A DNA stretch of 64,000 nucleotides from CAWGHZ01 sp963822575 (lineage in GTDB: Bacteria; Pseudomonadota; Alphaproteobacteria; MPNO01; DASWLB01): NCBI GenBank assembly GCA_963822575.1, contig CAWGHZ010000006.1:434001-498000 (forward strand), in the 5' to 3' direction. This document shows positions 36,597-45,862 of the stretch, piece after piece. Made by a program: the position numbers and the translations under genes. The notes below the pieces were generated by a model, which saw nothing but the letters and a program-made list of their open reading frames with translations, searched no databases and was not told the DNA's origin. Each line of letters starts with the position of its first letter. Within the stretch, counting starts at the first letter, position 1.

Positions 36597-38831
36597 ATGG
36601 CCGACACCCTTACCACAGAGGCCGGGGCGGACGCACGAATCACGGGCGGCCGGGTGGGCGTGCTTCTGCCCCTGCCCCTCGACGGGGCCTATGACTACCG
36701 CGTGCCCGAGGGGCTGGCGCTCGCCGCGGGTGACATGGTCATGGTGCCGCTCGGCGGGCGGAACGTGGTGGGCGTCGTATGGGGCCCGGCGGTGGGCGAC
36801 GTGGCCGAGGCCAAGCTCAAGGAGGTGGCCGGGCGGCTCGACGTGCCGCCGATCCGCGACGGGCTGCGCCGCTTCGCCGACTGGACGGCGGGCTACACGC
36901 TGGCGCCGCGCGGCGCGGTGCTGCGCATGGCGCTTTCGGTGCCGAAGGCGCTGGAGCCGCCGCGCGCCACACTGGCGTACGCGCTGGCGCCCGGGGTGGT
37001 CGAACGGATCGAGACCGGCACGGCCGGCGTCCGCCTCACCCCGGCGCGCAAGCGGGTGGTCGCGGTGCTCGAGGGCGGCCCGCCGCGCCCGGCGATGGAG
37101 CTGGCGCGCGAGGCGGGGGTGACACCCTCGGTGGTGCGCGGCCTCGTCGACGGCGGGGTCCTGGTGCCCGTGCCTCTGACGGCCGAGGAGGCGCCGCCCG
37201 CGCCCGACTGGCGGGTCGCCGGCCCCGCGCTTTCGGCGCCGCAGCGTGAAGCGGCCGATGCGCTGGCGGGATCGGTGGGGCAGGGATTTTCCGTCACCGT
37301 GCTCGACGGCGTCACCGGATCGGGCAAGACCGAGGTGTATTTCGAGGCGATCGCCGCTGCGCTCGCCCAGGGCCGCCAGGCGCTGGTGCTGGTGCCCGAG
37401 ATCGCACTGACCGCCCAGTGGCTCGAACGGTTCGAGCGGCGCTTCGGCGCCCGGCCGGTCGAATGGCATTCGGACCTGACCGGCGGGCAGCGCCGCGCCG
37501 CGTGGCGCGCCATCGCCACCGGCAAGGCGCCGGTCGTGGTCGGCGCGCGCTCGGCGCTCTACCTGCCGCACCCCGCGCTCGGGCTGATCGTGGTGGACGA
37601 GGAGCACGACTCGTCTTTCAAGCAGGAGGACGGGGTGATCTACAACGCCCGCGACATGGCCGTGGTGCGCGGGCGCATCGAGGGGTTCCCGGTCGCGCTG
37701 GTGTCCGCCACGCCGTCGCTCGAAACCATGGTCAACGTCGAGCGCGGCCGCTATCGCCGCCTCGCTTTGCCGGAACGCCACGCCGGCGCGGCCCTGCCCG
37801 AGATCGGCGTGATCGATATGCGCGCCGAGCTGGCGGCCGGGCGCCAGAGCTGGGTGTCGCCAACTCTGCGCGATGCGCTGGCCCAGGCTCTGGCCGCAGG
37901 GGAACAGGCGATGCTGTTCCTCAACCGCCGCGGCTACGCCCCGCTGACGCTGTGTCGCGCCTGCGGCCACCGGCTGGAATGCCCGCACTGCACCGCCTGG
38001 CTGGTCGAGCACCGGCTGGAAGGCCGGCTCGTCTGCCATCATTGCGGCTTCGCCATGCAGCCGCCGGAGACCTGCCCCGAATGCGGCGCGGAGGGGCGGT
38101 TCGCGCCGTGCGGCCCGGGAGTCGAACGGCTGGCGGAGGAGGTGGCGGCGACCTTCCCCACCGCGCGCGCGGCGATCATGGCGTCGGATACACTGACCGG
38201 CCCGCACGCAGCGGCGGAGCTCGTCCGCCGCATGGACCGGCATGAGATCGACGTGCTGATCGGCACCCAGGTGATGGCCAAGGGCCACCATTTCCCGATG
38301 CTGACGCTGGTCGGCGTGATCGACGCCGACCTTGGCCTCGCCGGCGGCGATCTGCGCGCGGCCGAGCGCACCTTCCAGCTGCTCTCCCAGGTGGCGGGCC
38401 GCGCCGGACGAGCGGAACGGCCCGGCAAGGTGTGGCTGCAGACCTTCCTGCCGGAGCATCCGGTGATGAAGGCGCTGGTCTCGGGAAGGCGCGAGGCGTT
38501 CTACGAGGCCGAGAGCACCGCGCGGCGCGAGCGCGGCATGCCGCCCTTCGGCCGGCTCGCGGCACTGATCGTCTCCGGCCGCGACGCCCCCGCCGTCGAC
38601 GCCATCGCCTCGGCCCTCGGGCGGGCCGCGCCGCATGGCGACGGGGTCGAGGTGCTGGGCCCCGCGCCCGCGCCGCTTGCGCTGCTGCGCGGCCAGCACC
38701 GCCGCCGCCTGCTGCTCAAGGCCGGGCGCGCGGTCGACGTGCAGGCGACGCTCCGCCAATGGCTCGCCCAGGTGAAGCCGCGCGGCGGCGTCCGCATCCA
38801 AATCGACGTCGACCCCTACAGCTTCGTGTGA
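36597..38831 (+). CDS. priA: Primosomal protein N' (replication restart helicase PriA)
   Basis: 744 residues from ATG 36597 (MADTLTTEAG). Order: 3'-DNA-binding domain (VLLPLPLDGAYDYRVPEGL), winged helix, helicase with Walker A GVTGSGKTEVYF (about 240) and VDEEHDSSFKQEDG (about 333). Next are the zinc-binding CRACGHRLECPHC...CHHCG...CPECG cluster (about 456-500) and helicase motifs QVMAKGHHFPMLTLV and QVAGRAGRAERPG. It reloads the replisome at collapsed forks. All cysteines expected for two zinc sites are present. It overlaps nothing and is probably transcribed from the short divergent gap shared with the DUF484 gene. Confidence 0.96.
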   Translation: MADTLTTEAGADARITGGRVGVLLPLPLDGAYDYRVPEGLALAAGDMVMVPLGGRNVVGVVWGPAVGDVAEAKLKEVAGRLDVPPIRDGLRRFADWTAGYTLAPRGAVLRMALSVPKALEPPRATLAYALAPGVVERIETGTAGVRLTPARKRVVAVLEGGPPRPAMELAREAGVTPSVVRGLVDGGVLVPVPLTAEEAPPAPDWRVAGPALSAPQREAADALAGSVGQGFSVTVLDGVTGSGKTEVYFEAIAAALAQGRQALVLVPEIALTAQWLERFERRFGARPVEWHSDLTGGQRRAAWRAIATGKAPVVVGARSALYLPHPALGLIVVDEEHDSSFKQEDGVIYNARDMAVVRGRIEGFPVALVSATPSLETMVNVERGRYRRLALPERHAGAALPEIGVIDMRAELAAGRQSWVSPTLRDALAQALAAGEQAMLFLNRRGYAPLTLCRACGHRLECPHCTAWLVEHRLEGRLVCHHCGFAMQPPETCPECGAEGRFAPCGPGVERLAEEVAATFPTARAAIMASDTLTGPHAAAELVRRMDRHEIDVLIGTQVMAKGHHFPMLTLVGVIDADLGLAGGDLRAAERTFQLLSQVAGRAGRAERPGKVWLQTFLPEHPVMKALVSGRREAFYEAESTARRERGMPPFGRLAALIVSGRDAPAVDAIASALGRAAPHGDGVEVLGPAPAPLALLRGQHRRRLLLKAGRAVDVQATLRQWLAQVKPRGGVRIQIDVDPYSFV

Positions 38832-38899
38832 AATGTCTCGGGCCGCGCGATCGGGGCGCGGGTTTGCCGGGCGGGTCCGGAGTCTGGTAGCGTGGCGAT

Positions 38900-39610
38900 A
38901 TGGTCGACACCGCCCTAAACGACAGCGTTTCGCACGTCGCACAGCACCTTGCCGAGGTGCGGGCGCGCATCGCAGCCGCCTGCAGCGCGGCCGGTCGTGC
39001 GGCAGACGCCGTGACCTTGGTGGCGGTCTCCAAGGCGTTCCCGGCGGAAGCGGCCGAGGCGGCGCTTGCGGCCGGTCAGCGCGTGTTCGGCGAGAACCGC
39101 GTGCAGGAGGCGCAGGCCAAGTGGCCGGCCCTCAAGGCGCGTTTTCCGGACGTCGCGCTGCACCTGATCGGACCCTTGCAGACCAACAAGGTGAAGGCCG
39201 CCGTCGCGCTGTTCGACGTGATCGAGACGGTCGATCGGCCCAGGCTCGCCGAGGCGCTGGCGGCGGAGATGGCGCGCACCGGCCGCCGGCCCGACTGCTT
39301 GATCGAGGTCAATGCTGGCGGCGAGGCGCAGAAGGCGGGCGTCGCGCCCGAGGACACCGATGCGTTCATCGCCGACTGCCGCGGCCGGCTGGGCCTACCC
39401 GTCCGCGGGCTGATGTGCATCCCGCCGTTCGATCAGGACCCCGCGCCGCATTTCGCGACGCTGCGCCAGATCGCGCGGCGCAACGGGCTCGCCACGCTCA
39501 GCATGGGCATGTCCGCCGACTACGAGACCGCGATACGCTGCGGCGCGACGCACGTGCGCATCGGCACGGCGATCTTTGGCCAACGCCCGGCGCACCGCGC
39601 GCACGGCTAG
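38900..39610 (+). CDS. YggS-family pyridoxal phosphate homeostasis protein
   Basis: 236 residues. The alanine-racemase-like barrel binds PLP on the Lys of LVAVSKAFPAE (about 37). FGENRVQEAQAKW, LHLIGPLQTNKVK and LSMGMSADYETAIRCGATHVRIGTAIFG (in two pieces) are the family blocks. It buffers PLP in the cytoplasm and is dispensable in most bacteria. The next gene starts 11 bases after it. Length and motifs are normal. Confidence 0.95.
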   Translation: MVDTALNDSVSHVAQHLAEVRARIAAACSAAGRAADAVTLVAVSKAFPAEAAEAALAAGQRVFGENRVQEAQAKWPALKARFPDVALHLIGPLQTNKVKAAVALFDVIETVDRPRLAEALAAEMARTGRRPDCLIEVNAGGEAQKAGVAPEDTDAFIADCRGRLGLPVRGLMCIPPFDQDPAPHFATLRQIARRNGLATLSMGMSADYETAIRCGATHVRIGTAIFGQRPAHRAHG

Positions 39611-39621
39611 GAGAAGTGGCC

Positions 39622-40629
39622 ATGTTCGTGCGCGACGCATGGTACGTGCTGGCCGATGCGGCCGAGGTGGGCGCAGCGCCGCTCGGGCGCATGCTGCTGG
39701 GCGGGCCGGTGGTGCTCTGGCGCGACCGCGCGGGCGCTCCCGTCGCCCTCGAGGACCGGTGCTGTCACCGCCGCATGCCGCTCAACAGGGGGCGGGTCGC
39801 GGGCGACGCGATCGAGTGCGCCTATCACGGCCTCGCCTTCGCGGCGGACGGGCGCTGCGTGCGCGTGCCCGGCCAGGACCGCATCCCGCCGGGCGCCCGC
39901 GTCCGCGCCTATCCGGCCCGCGAGCGGCACGGCTGGGTGTGGGTGTGGCCGGGCGATCCGGCGCATGCCGACGAATCCCGCATCCCGGATTTCTCGACGC
40001 ATGGCGGGCCAGGCTGGACGGCGTGCGGCTCGCGCTTCGACATGGCGTGCGACTACATGCTGCTGGTCGAGAATTTGCTCGACCTGTCGCACGTGGGGTT
40101 CGTGCACAAGGGCACAATCGGCTCGGACGACGCGGTCGCCAAGCTCAAGGTCGATCGCGGGCCGGACTGGGTGCGCGTCACGCGCCGGACCGAGAACATC
40201 CCGGTGCCGAAGCTCTATGCCGACCAGGGGCTTGTCGGGTCGGTGAACCAGACGAAGGTGATGCGCTTCGAGGCGCCGTCCTCGATCTGGATCGACCTCG
40301 AGACGCGCGAGGCGCGACCCGGCGGGCGGGCGGTGAAGTTCGTCATCGTCAACGCGATCACGCCCGCCGCGCCCGGGCGCTGCTATTACCACTTTGCCAA
40401 CACGCGCGACTTCTCGCACGACGACGCGAAGCTCAGCGCGCTGCTGCTGGACGGCACTGTCACCGCGTTCGGCGAGGACAAGGCAGTGCTGGAGGCGCAG
40501 CAGGCGATGATCGACCTCGACCCCGCCGCGCCCGAGATCGACATCGACGGCGACGCGGGCGGGCTGCAGGCGCGCCGCATCGTCCAGCGGCTGGTGGCCG
40601 AGCAGGATGCGCCGCGCGCCGCGGAGTAG
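39622..40629 (+). CDS. Rieske non-heme iron oxygenase, vanillate-demethylase-like
   Basis: 335 residues from ATG 39622 (MFVRDAWYVLADA). The Rieske 2Fe-2S ligands are in CCHRRMPLNRG (CxH) and CAYHGLAF (CxxH), at about residues 49 and 71. The mononuclear iron ligands are in ENLLDLSHVGFVHKG (D-x2-H-x4-H, about 150). The short length and the WYVL start resemble VanA and related O-demethylases. It needs a reductase, which is not in the window. It follows the YggS gene by 11 bases. It may demethylate a methoxy-aromatic; substrate not shown. Confidence 0.88.
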   Translation: MFVRDAWYVLADAAEVGAAPLGRMLLGGPVVLWRDRAGAPVALEDRCCHRRMPLNRGRVAGDAIECAYHGLAFAADGRCVRVPGQDRIPPGARVRAYPARERHGWVWVWPGDPAHADESRIPDFSTHGGPGWTACGSRFDMACDYMLLVENLLDLSHVGFVHKGTIGSDDAVAKLKVDRGPDWVRVTRRTENIPVPKLYADQGLVGSVNQTKVMRFEAPSSIWIDLETREARPGGRAVKFVIVNAITPAAPGRCYYHFANTRDFSHDDAKLSALLLDGTVTAFGEDKAVLEAQQAMIDLDPAAPEIDIDGDAGGLQARRIVQRLVAEQDAPRAAE

Positions 40630-40640
40630 GCGCGGCTCAC

Positions 40641-43042
40641 TCAGCTTCTGAGCGCGGCGCCCGTGGCCTTCTGGACGGCGGCGACGATCTTCGCCGCGAT
40701 CCGGTCGATCTCGGCCTCGGTGAAGGTGGCCTCGATAGGCTGCAGCCGCACCGAGATGGCCACCGACTTCTTGCCGGCGCCGATGCCCTCGCCCTCATAG
40801 AGGTCGAACAGGGCGACCTCGGTGATCAGGTTGCGCTCGGCGCCCTTCGCGGCGCGGACGACGGCGCCGGCCGGCACTTCGGCGTCGACCACGAAGGCGA
40901 AATCGCGCTCGACCGGCTGGAAGGGCGAGAGCTTGAGGAACGGCCGCGCCGTGCCCTTCGACCGCGGCGCCGGCACCTTGATCGAGGAACGCCTCGAACG
41001 CGACCATCGGGCCGTTGGCGTCCATCGCCGCGAGAACGTTGGGGTGCAACTCGCCGAACCAGCCGAGCACGTTCGGCCCGAGGCGCAGCGTGCCCGACCG
41101 CCCGGGGTGGTACCAGTCCGCCGCGCCGGCGACGACTTCCACCGAGTCCACGGGCGCGCCCAACGCGCCGAGCGCGGCGAGCGCGTCCGCCTTGGCGTCG
41201 AATGCATCGACCGGGCGCGGCTTCGCGTTCCAGTGGCGCGGCCCCGTCACGCCGGCGCGCACGCCGCCCGCGACCAGACACTGGCCCTTCGGCTCCGCGT
41301 CGACGTAGGCCGGTCCGACCTCGAACAAGGCCGCGTTGGCGAGACCGCGATCGGCGTTGCGCTTGGCGGCGGCGACCAGGTTGGGCAGCACCGACGGGCG
41401 CATCTGGTCGAGGTCGGCGGAGATCGGGTTGGCGAGGTGGAGCGCATCCGGCGCGCCGCCGAACAGTTCGGCGTCCTTCCGCGGCAGGAACGAGTACGTC
41501 ACCGCCTCCACGAGTCCGCGCGCGGCGAGCGACCGGCGCGCGTCGCCGACGCGGCGCTGCAATGGCGTCACGGCCGGGCGCGACACGGCGGTCGGGCGCA
41601 TCACCGGCACCGGCGGAATGGTCTCATACCCGGCGATGCGCAGCACCTCCTCCACCAAATCGGCCTCGCCTTCGATGTCGGCGCGCCAGGGTGGTGGCGT
41701 GACGTGCAAAGTCTCGTCGTCGCCCGTGACCTCGCAGCCGAGCGCAGTGAGGATGCGCTTCGGCTCGCCCGGCGGCAAATGCACGCCGCCGAGCCCCGCG
41801 ACACGCGCCGGGCGCAGCGCAAGCGCGCGGCGCCAGTCGGGCAGATTGCCGGCGACGACGATCTCCGACGCCTCGCCGCCACAGAGTTCGAGGATCAGCT
41901 TCGTCGCGACCTCCGTCCCCCATTCGAGGGAGGTGGGGTCGATACCGCGCTCGAACCGGTAGCGCGCGTCGGATTCGATGCCGAGCTTGCGGCCGGAGGC
42001 GGCGGTGCGGATCGGGTCGAACAAGGCGACCTCGAGGAACACGCTGGTCGTGTCGCCGCCGCAGCCCGAGCCCTCGCCGCCCATCAGACCGGCGATGCCC
42101 TGCACCCCGTCGGCGTCGGCGATGACGGTGATCTCCTCGTCGAGCGTGTAGGTGCGCCCGTCGAGTGCGCCAATCGTCTCGCCCGCGCGCGCGAGCCGCA
42201 TGGTGAGGTCGCCGGCGATGGTGCCGGCGTCGAACACGTGGAGCGGGCGGGCCAGGTCGAACGTCACGTAGTTGGTGATGTCGACCAGCGCCGAGATCGG
42301 GCGCAGCCCGATGGCGCGCAGCCGGTCCTGCATCCATTGCGGGCTGGGCCCGTTCTTGAGGTTGCGGAAATAGCGCCCAGCGACGACGGGGCAGGCGTCG
42401 CCCGTGCCGTCGGGGAAGTCGCGCCGCCACTTGACGGGGCTCGCGAACGTGCCCTTCACGGGCGCGGTGTCGAGGAGCTTCAGGACGCCGAGCCCGGCGG
42501 CCGCGAGGTCGCGCGCCATGCCGCGGATGCCGGCGCAGTCGCCGCGGTTCGGCGTCAGCGACACGTCGAGCACCGCGTCGGTCATGCCCAGCGCATCGGC
42601 GGCGGGCATGCCAACCCGGGCGTCGTCGGGAAGTTCGATGATGCCGCCATGCTCGTCCGAGATGCCGAGCTCGCGTTCCGAGCACAGCATGCCGTTCGAA
42701 GTCCTCGCCGCGGATCTTGCCGGGCTTGAGGTCGAGCCCGGTGCCGGGGATGTGCGTGCCGGGCGGCGCGAACACGCCCTTCATGCCGGTGCGCGCGTTG
42801 GGCGCGCCGCAGACGACTTGCACCATCCCCTTGCCGGTATCGACGCGGCAGAGCTTCAGCCGGTCGGCGTTGGGGTGTTTCATCGCCTCGACGACGTAGC
42901 CGACGACGAAGGGGGCGAGGTCCTTCGCGCGGTCCTCGATCCCCTCGACCTGGAGGCCGATCATGGTGAGCTTGTCGGCGATCTGTTGCGGCGTCGCATC
43001 CGTATCCAGATGCTCGCCCAGCCAGGAGACGGGCACCTTCAT
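40641..43042 (-). CDS. pheT: Phenylalanine-tRNA ligase beta subunit, two frame disruptions
   Basis: N-terminal frame: MKVPVSWLGEHLDTDAT, then the tRNA-binding EMAP domain ending KIRGED. Middle frame: SNGMLCSERELGISDEHGG if rejoined, then B3/B4, B5 and the catalytic-like core. C-terminal frame: KVPAPRSKGTARPFLKLSPF and the FDX-ACB domain ending AALRS. The joins are at about 42699 (GACTTCGAAC for GACTCGAAC) and about 40972 (CGATCAAGG, probably CGACAAGG). Removing one base at each gives 799 residues, normal for PheT. The enzyme is essential as PheS2-PheT2, so real loss is unlikely. Overlaps pheS by four bases. Confidence 0.92.
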
Positions 43043-44115
43043 CGCGCGAGCCCCGCGTGCAGAGACGGCACGTCGAGTGCGGCGAAGCCGTAATGGCGGA
43101 GCCACCGCAGGTCGGACTCGTAGAAGGTGCGCAAATCGGGGATGCCGTATTTCAGCATCGCTGCGCGTTCGATGCCGAGTCCGAAGGCGAAGCCCTGCCA
43201 GCGCGACGGATCGATGCCGCAATTCTCCAGCACCTTCGGGTGCACCATCCCGCAGCCGAGGATTTCCAGCCAGTCGCCGCCGCGCCCGATGGCAAGGCCG
43301 TTCGCATCGCGCTTGCAGCCGATATCGACCTCGGCCGACGGCTCGGTGAACGGGAAGTAGGACGGGCGGAAGCGCACCGGCAGGTCGTCCATCTCGAAGA
43401 AGGCGCGGCAGAACTCGATGAGACAGCCCTTGAGGTGGCCCATGTGGGTCTGCTCGTCGATCAGAAGCCCCTCGATCTGGTGGAACATCGGCGAGTGCGT
43501 GGCGTCGTAGTCGGCCCGGAAGGTGCGGCCCGGCGCGATGATGCGGAACGGCGGCTCGCGCCCCTGCATGGTACGCACCTGGACGGGCGAGGTGTGGGTG
43601 CGCAGCACGCGCTGCGCGCCGTCCGGCGCGGGCGGCAAATAGAACGTGTCGTGCTCCTGCCGCGCCGGGTGCTCGGGCGGGATGTTGAGCGCGCCGAAAT
43701 TGTGGAAGTCGTCCTCGATGTGCGGACCTTCGGCGACGGTGAAGCCCATCTCGGCCAGGATCGCCACCATCTCGTCGACAGTCTGGCTGATCGGGTGGAT
43801 GCGCCCGTCGGGCTCCGGCCGCGCGGGGAGCGTCACGTCGATCCGTTCGGCGGCAAGGCGCGATTCGATCTCGGATTGCGCGAGCGCCGTTTTCTTCGCC
43901 TCGATCGCCGCGGCGACGGCGTCCTTCACCGCATTCATTCTCTGGCCGGCGGCGCGCCGCTCGTCGGGCGCCATTGCGCCCAGCGTCTTCATCAGCTCGG
44001 TGAGGCGTCCCTTGCGACCGAGTGCGTCGACGCGCACGCCCTCCAGCCCCTCGAGGTCGGGAGCGGCTTCGACGTCCTTCAGGATTTCGTCACGCAGCGC
44101 GTCGAAGTCTTCCAT
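43039..44115 (-). CDS. pheS: Phenylalanine-tRNA ligase alpha subunit
   Basis: 358 residues. N-terminal coiled coil (about 1-90), then the class II catalytic core with motif 1 near GPHIEDDFHNFGALNIPPEHPAR (in two pieces), motif 2 FRIIAPGRTFRADYDATHSP and motif 3 GFAFGLGIERAAMLKYG. It aminoacylates tRNA-Phe together with PheT. It is intact and ends in a four-base overlap with pheT. No attenuator or leader peptide is obvious upstream; 190 bases separate it from rplT. Confidence 0.96.
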   Translation of the reverse strand: MEDFDALRDEILKDVEAAPDLEGLEGVRVDALGRKGRLTELMKTLGAMAPDERRAAGQRMNAVKDAVAAAIEAKKTALAQSEIESRLAAERIDVTLPARPEPDGRIHPISQTVDEMVAILAEMGFTVAEGPHIEDDFHNFGALNIPPEHPARQEHDTFYLPPAPDGAQRVLRTHTSPVQVRTMQGREPPFRIIAPGRTFRADYDATHSPMFHQIEGLLIDEQTHMGHLKGCLIEFCRAFFEMDDLPVRFRPSYFPFTEPSAEVDIGCKRDANGLAIGRGGDWLEILGCGMVHPKVLENCGIDPSRWQGFAFGLGIERAAMLKYGIPDLRTFYESDLRWLRHYGFAALDVPSLHAGLAR

Positions 44116-44231
44116 GGCGGGGACGTTCTAAACCACGGCAGCACAAAACCCAACAGCAACCACGCGTGCCACTACGGACGGCGCAACGCGCCGATCCGGG
44201 GCCCATGTCGCAGCGACACAGCAGCGGGAAG

Positions 44232-44281
44232 TTGGGTCCCGGCTCACCGTTCGCTTGGCTCGCGGCTTGGCCGGGATGACA
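44232..44281. repeat. Short inverted-repeat intergenic element
   Basis: In the 190-base gap between pheS and rplT. TGGGTCCCGGCTC and TTGGCCGGGATGAC form an imperfect hairpin (CCCGGC / GCCGGG core) with an internal C/G-rich loop. Similar elements reading 'cccggctcaa...ggccgggatgac' are widespread between genes of alphaproteobacteria. It lies downstream of rplT, so it may help end that transcript. Confidence 0.5.
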
Positions 44282-44305
44282 ACTGGTGAGCGGAGAGTCT
44301 GGCGG

Positions 44306-44665
44306 TCAGCCCTGCAGGGCCTCCGACGCCTGCTTCGCGATCTCGCCGAAGGCCTCGGGTTCGCGCGCGGCGAGGTCGGCCAACACCTTGCGGTCGAGCT
44401 CGATGCCGGCGCGCTTGATGCCGTTCATGAACTGCGAGTAGGTGAGGCCGTGCTCGCGCGCGCCCGCGTTAATGCGCTGGATCCAGAGCGCGCGGAAACT
44501 GCGCTTGCGGTTGCGCCGGTCGCGATAGGCGTATTGCAGCCCCTTGTCGACCTTCTCCTTGGCGATACGGAAGGCCGACGAATTGCGGTCGCGATAGCCC
44601 TTGGCCCGTTCCAGGACCTTCTTGCGGCGAGCCTTGCGCGGCGGTGCGGCGGTGGTGCGTGCCAT
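44306..44665 (-). CDS. rplT: 50S ribosomal protein L20
   Basis: 119 residues, the exact family size. Lys/Arg-rich N-terminus (RKARRKKVLERAKGYRDRNSS) and the conserved WIQRINAGAREHGLTYSQFMNG block. L20 is needed for early 50S assembly and can repress its own operon by binding the leader. It follows rpmI by 15 bases. infC, often upstream of rpmI, is not present here. Confidence 0.98.
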   Translation of the reverse strand: MARTTAAPPRKARRKKVLERAKGYRDRNSSAFRIAKEKVDKGLQYAYRDRRNRKRSFRALWIQRINAGAREHGLTYSQFMNGIKRAGIELDRKVLADLAAREPEAFGEIAKQASEALQG

Positions 44666-44680
44666 GATGGGCCTCCCGTC

Positions 44681-44878
44681 CTAGGCCCAGGGCAGCATGG
44701 CGCGGATCTTCTTCTGATCCGCGGCGGCCGCTACCTCCATGCCGCGCGCCTGGCGCTTCATCTTCTGCGGGCGCTTGCGGAGGTTGTGGCGCTTGCGCGA
44801 GGGCGAGATCTTCGCCTTGCCGGTGCCGGTGAAGCGGAATCGCTTCTTGGCGCTCGAATTGGATTTGAGCTTGGGCAT
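44681..44878 (-). CDS. rpmI: 50S ribosomal protein L35
   Basis: 65 residues from ATG 44878 (MPKLKSNSSAKKRFRF). An ATG two codons upstream (44884) is rejected because GAGAGG lies directly against it, while it is at the ideal six-base distance from 44878, and all L35 proteins start MPK(L/M)K. The RKRHNLRKRPQKMKRQARG stretch is typical. First gene of rpmI-rplT. Confidence 0.96.
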   Translation of the reverse strand: MPKLKSNSSAKKRFRFTGTGKAKISPSRKRHNLRKRPQKMKRQARGMEVAAAADQKKIRAMLPWA

Positions 44879-44992
44879 TTCCATCCTCTCGTGACGGGAT
44901 TGCGGACCGCCTCGGCATGCCCTTCGCCGGGCCGTCCCACAGGGCGCGGGTTATAGCGGCTGGTCCGTCCCGTGGCAAGCCGGCCAGATGCG

Positions 44993-45031
44993 ACGGCCGC
45001 CCTCTCGGCATTCAGCAGAGAGGGCGGCCGT
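44993..45031. terminator. Perfect 14-base-stem hairpin between phasin and rpmI
   Basis: ACGGCCGCCCTCTC (44993-45006) and GAGAGGGCGGCCGT (45018-45031) form an uninterrupted stem with an 11-base loop, in a 288-base gap. It lies downstream of the phasin gene and about 115 bases upstream of rpmI. It could be the phasin terminator or part of an L20/L35 leader structure. No T-run follows on the minus strand. Between 45032 and 45166 there is only a 13-base direct repeat (CACGCGGCGCCCG, twice, four bases apart). Confidence 0.55.
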
Positions 45032-45166
45032 GTGCGGTACGCGAACCACTGACCACGCAACAACTTACCACGCGATTACGGACTACAACTTATGCGACGC
45101 ATCGCCCCTCGACCACGCGGCGCCCGATGACACGCGGCGCCCGGACAATACGCTTGGAAATTCGCG

Positions 45167-45628
45167 CTACTTCTTGGCGGCAGCGGGCTCCGCCTTGGCG
45201 GCGTGGCCGTTGGCCGCCGCCGCCTTCATCTCGTCGAAGCTCGCGCTGATGCGCTTCGTCCAGATGTCCATCACACCCTCGCCGGTCGCGGCGGCGAGGG
45301 CATAAAGCTCGCGGCTGGCGGCGAGACCGGTCTCGAACGCGTCCTTGGCGAACTCGGCATTTTTGGCGAGCTTCGCTTCGGGCGCACCCGGCGCCATCGC
45401 CTCGGTCGCGGCCTTGTTGGCACGCTCGAACCCCTCGCGGGCGAGCGCGGCCTCGCGCTCGGCGAAGGCGCGCATGCCGTCCATCGCGCGCTGGTTGGCG
45501 GAGATCATCGTCTCGACGTTCTTGCGATGGAGGGCGGCCATCGCCTCGAAATCCATGCCGGGGAACTTGAAGTCCGCGAGGAATGGCGCGAACTCCTTCG
45601 CGAAATCGCTAGTCTTGGTCTGGGGCAT
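45167..45628 (-). CDS. Phasin family protein
   Basis: 153 residues, almost all amphipathic helix, opening MPQTKTSDFAKEFAPFLADFKFPGMD in family style. The core MAALHRKNVETMISANQRAMDGMRAFAERE (read in two pieces) matches phasins with the 'a....Rn......anq...eg....a.r' pattern. The C-terminus is Ala/Lys-rich. Phasins coat polyhydroxyalkanoate granules. No PHA synthase is in the window, but the upstream region carries two TGC-N3-GCA sites like those of the PhaR regulator. It stands alone. Confidence 0.9.
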   Translation of the reverse strand: MPQTKTSDFAKEFAPFLADFKFPGMDFEAMAALHRKNVETMISANQRAMDGMRAFAEREAALAREGFERANKAATEAMAPGAPEAKLAKNAEFAKDAFETGLAASRELYALAAATGEGVMDIWTKRISASFDEMKAAAANGHAAKAEPAAAKK

Positions 45629-45658
45629 CGTTCGGCTCCTTTCGTCCGAAGATCATGC

Positions 45659-45667
45659 TGCACCGCA
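45659..45667. promoter_or_regulatory. Downstream operator TGC-ACC-GCA
   Basis: A second TGC-N3-GCA, between the -10 box and the phasin start. With the upstream palindrome at 45715 it brackets the promoter, the geometry expected of a repressor acting from two sites. Confidence 0.45.
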
Positions 45668-45678
45668 CAATCGACGCT

Positions 45679-45707
45679 TATATGCGTGCCGAGATGCTTC
45701 ATGTCAA
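45679..45707 (-). promoter_or_regulatory. Phasin promoter
   Basis: On the minus strand TTGACA (45707-45702) and CATATA (45684-45679) are separated by 17 bases, the ideal distance, in an AT-richer region. The start of translation lies about 51 bases downstream. It is one of the clearest sigma-70 promoters in the window. Confidence 0.7.
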
Positions 45708-45714
45708 GGCGGTC

Positions 45715-45729
45715 TTGTGCGACGCACAA
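45715..45729. promoter_or_regulatory. Upstream operator palindrome TTGTGC-GAC-GCACAA
   Basis: A perfect six-base palindrome with three-base centre, containing TGC-N3-GCA, just upstream of the -35 box of the phasin promoter. The TGC...GCA spacing resembles binding sites reported for PhaR-type PHA repressors (TGC-rich inverted repeats). Binding is inferred. Confidence 0.5.
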
Positions 45730-45862
45730 ATTTAATTATCCCGCAAGCGGACAATCAGATGAGATAAATGTCTTTTTACTTCAGATAGTTAGGAAAGCAG
45801 CCAAGCCGCGCACGGCCATGACCCGCCCACAATGGGGCCGATTGTGATGCGGTGCACAGCGG

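Noticed and set aside
35835..38942. A 1035-codon minus-strand frame covering priA
   Set aside because: Only the last 241 codons (the DUF484 protein) look like protein; the rest is the shadow of priA.
45032..45166. tRNA or CRISPR-like repeats in the phasin-rpmI gap
   Set aside because: Only one pair of 13-base direct repeats is seen, with no cloverleaf and no regular spacers.
45702..45735. A second gene in the AT-rich stretch upstream of the phasin
   Set aside because: No open frame with a ribosome-binding site; the stretch is better explained as promoter and operator DNA.
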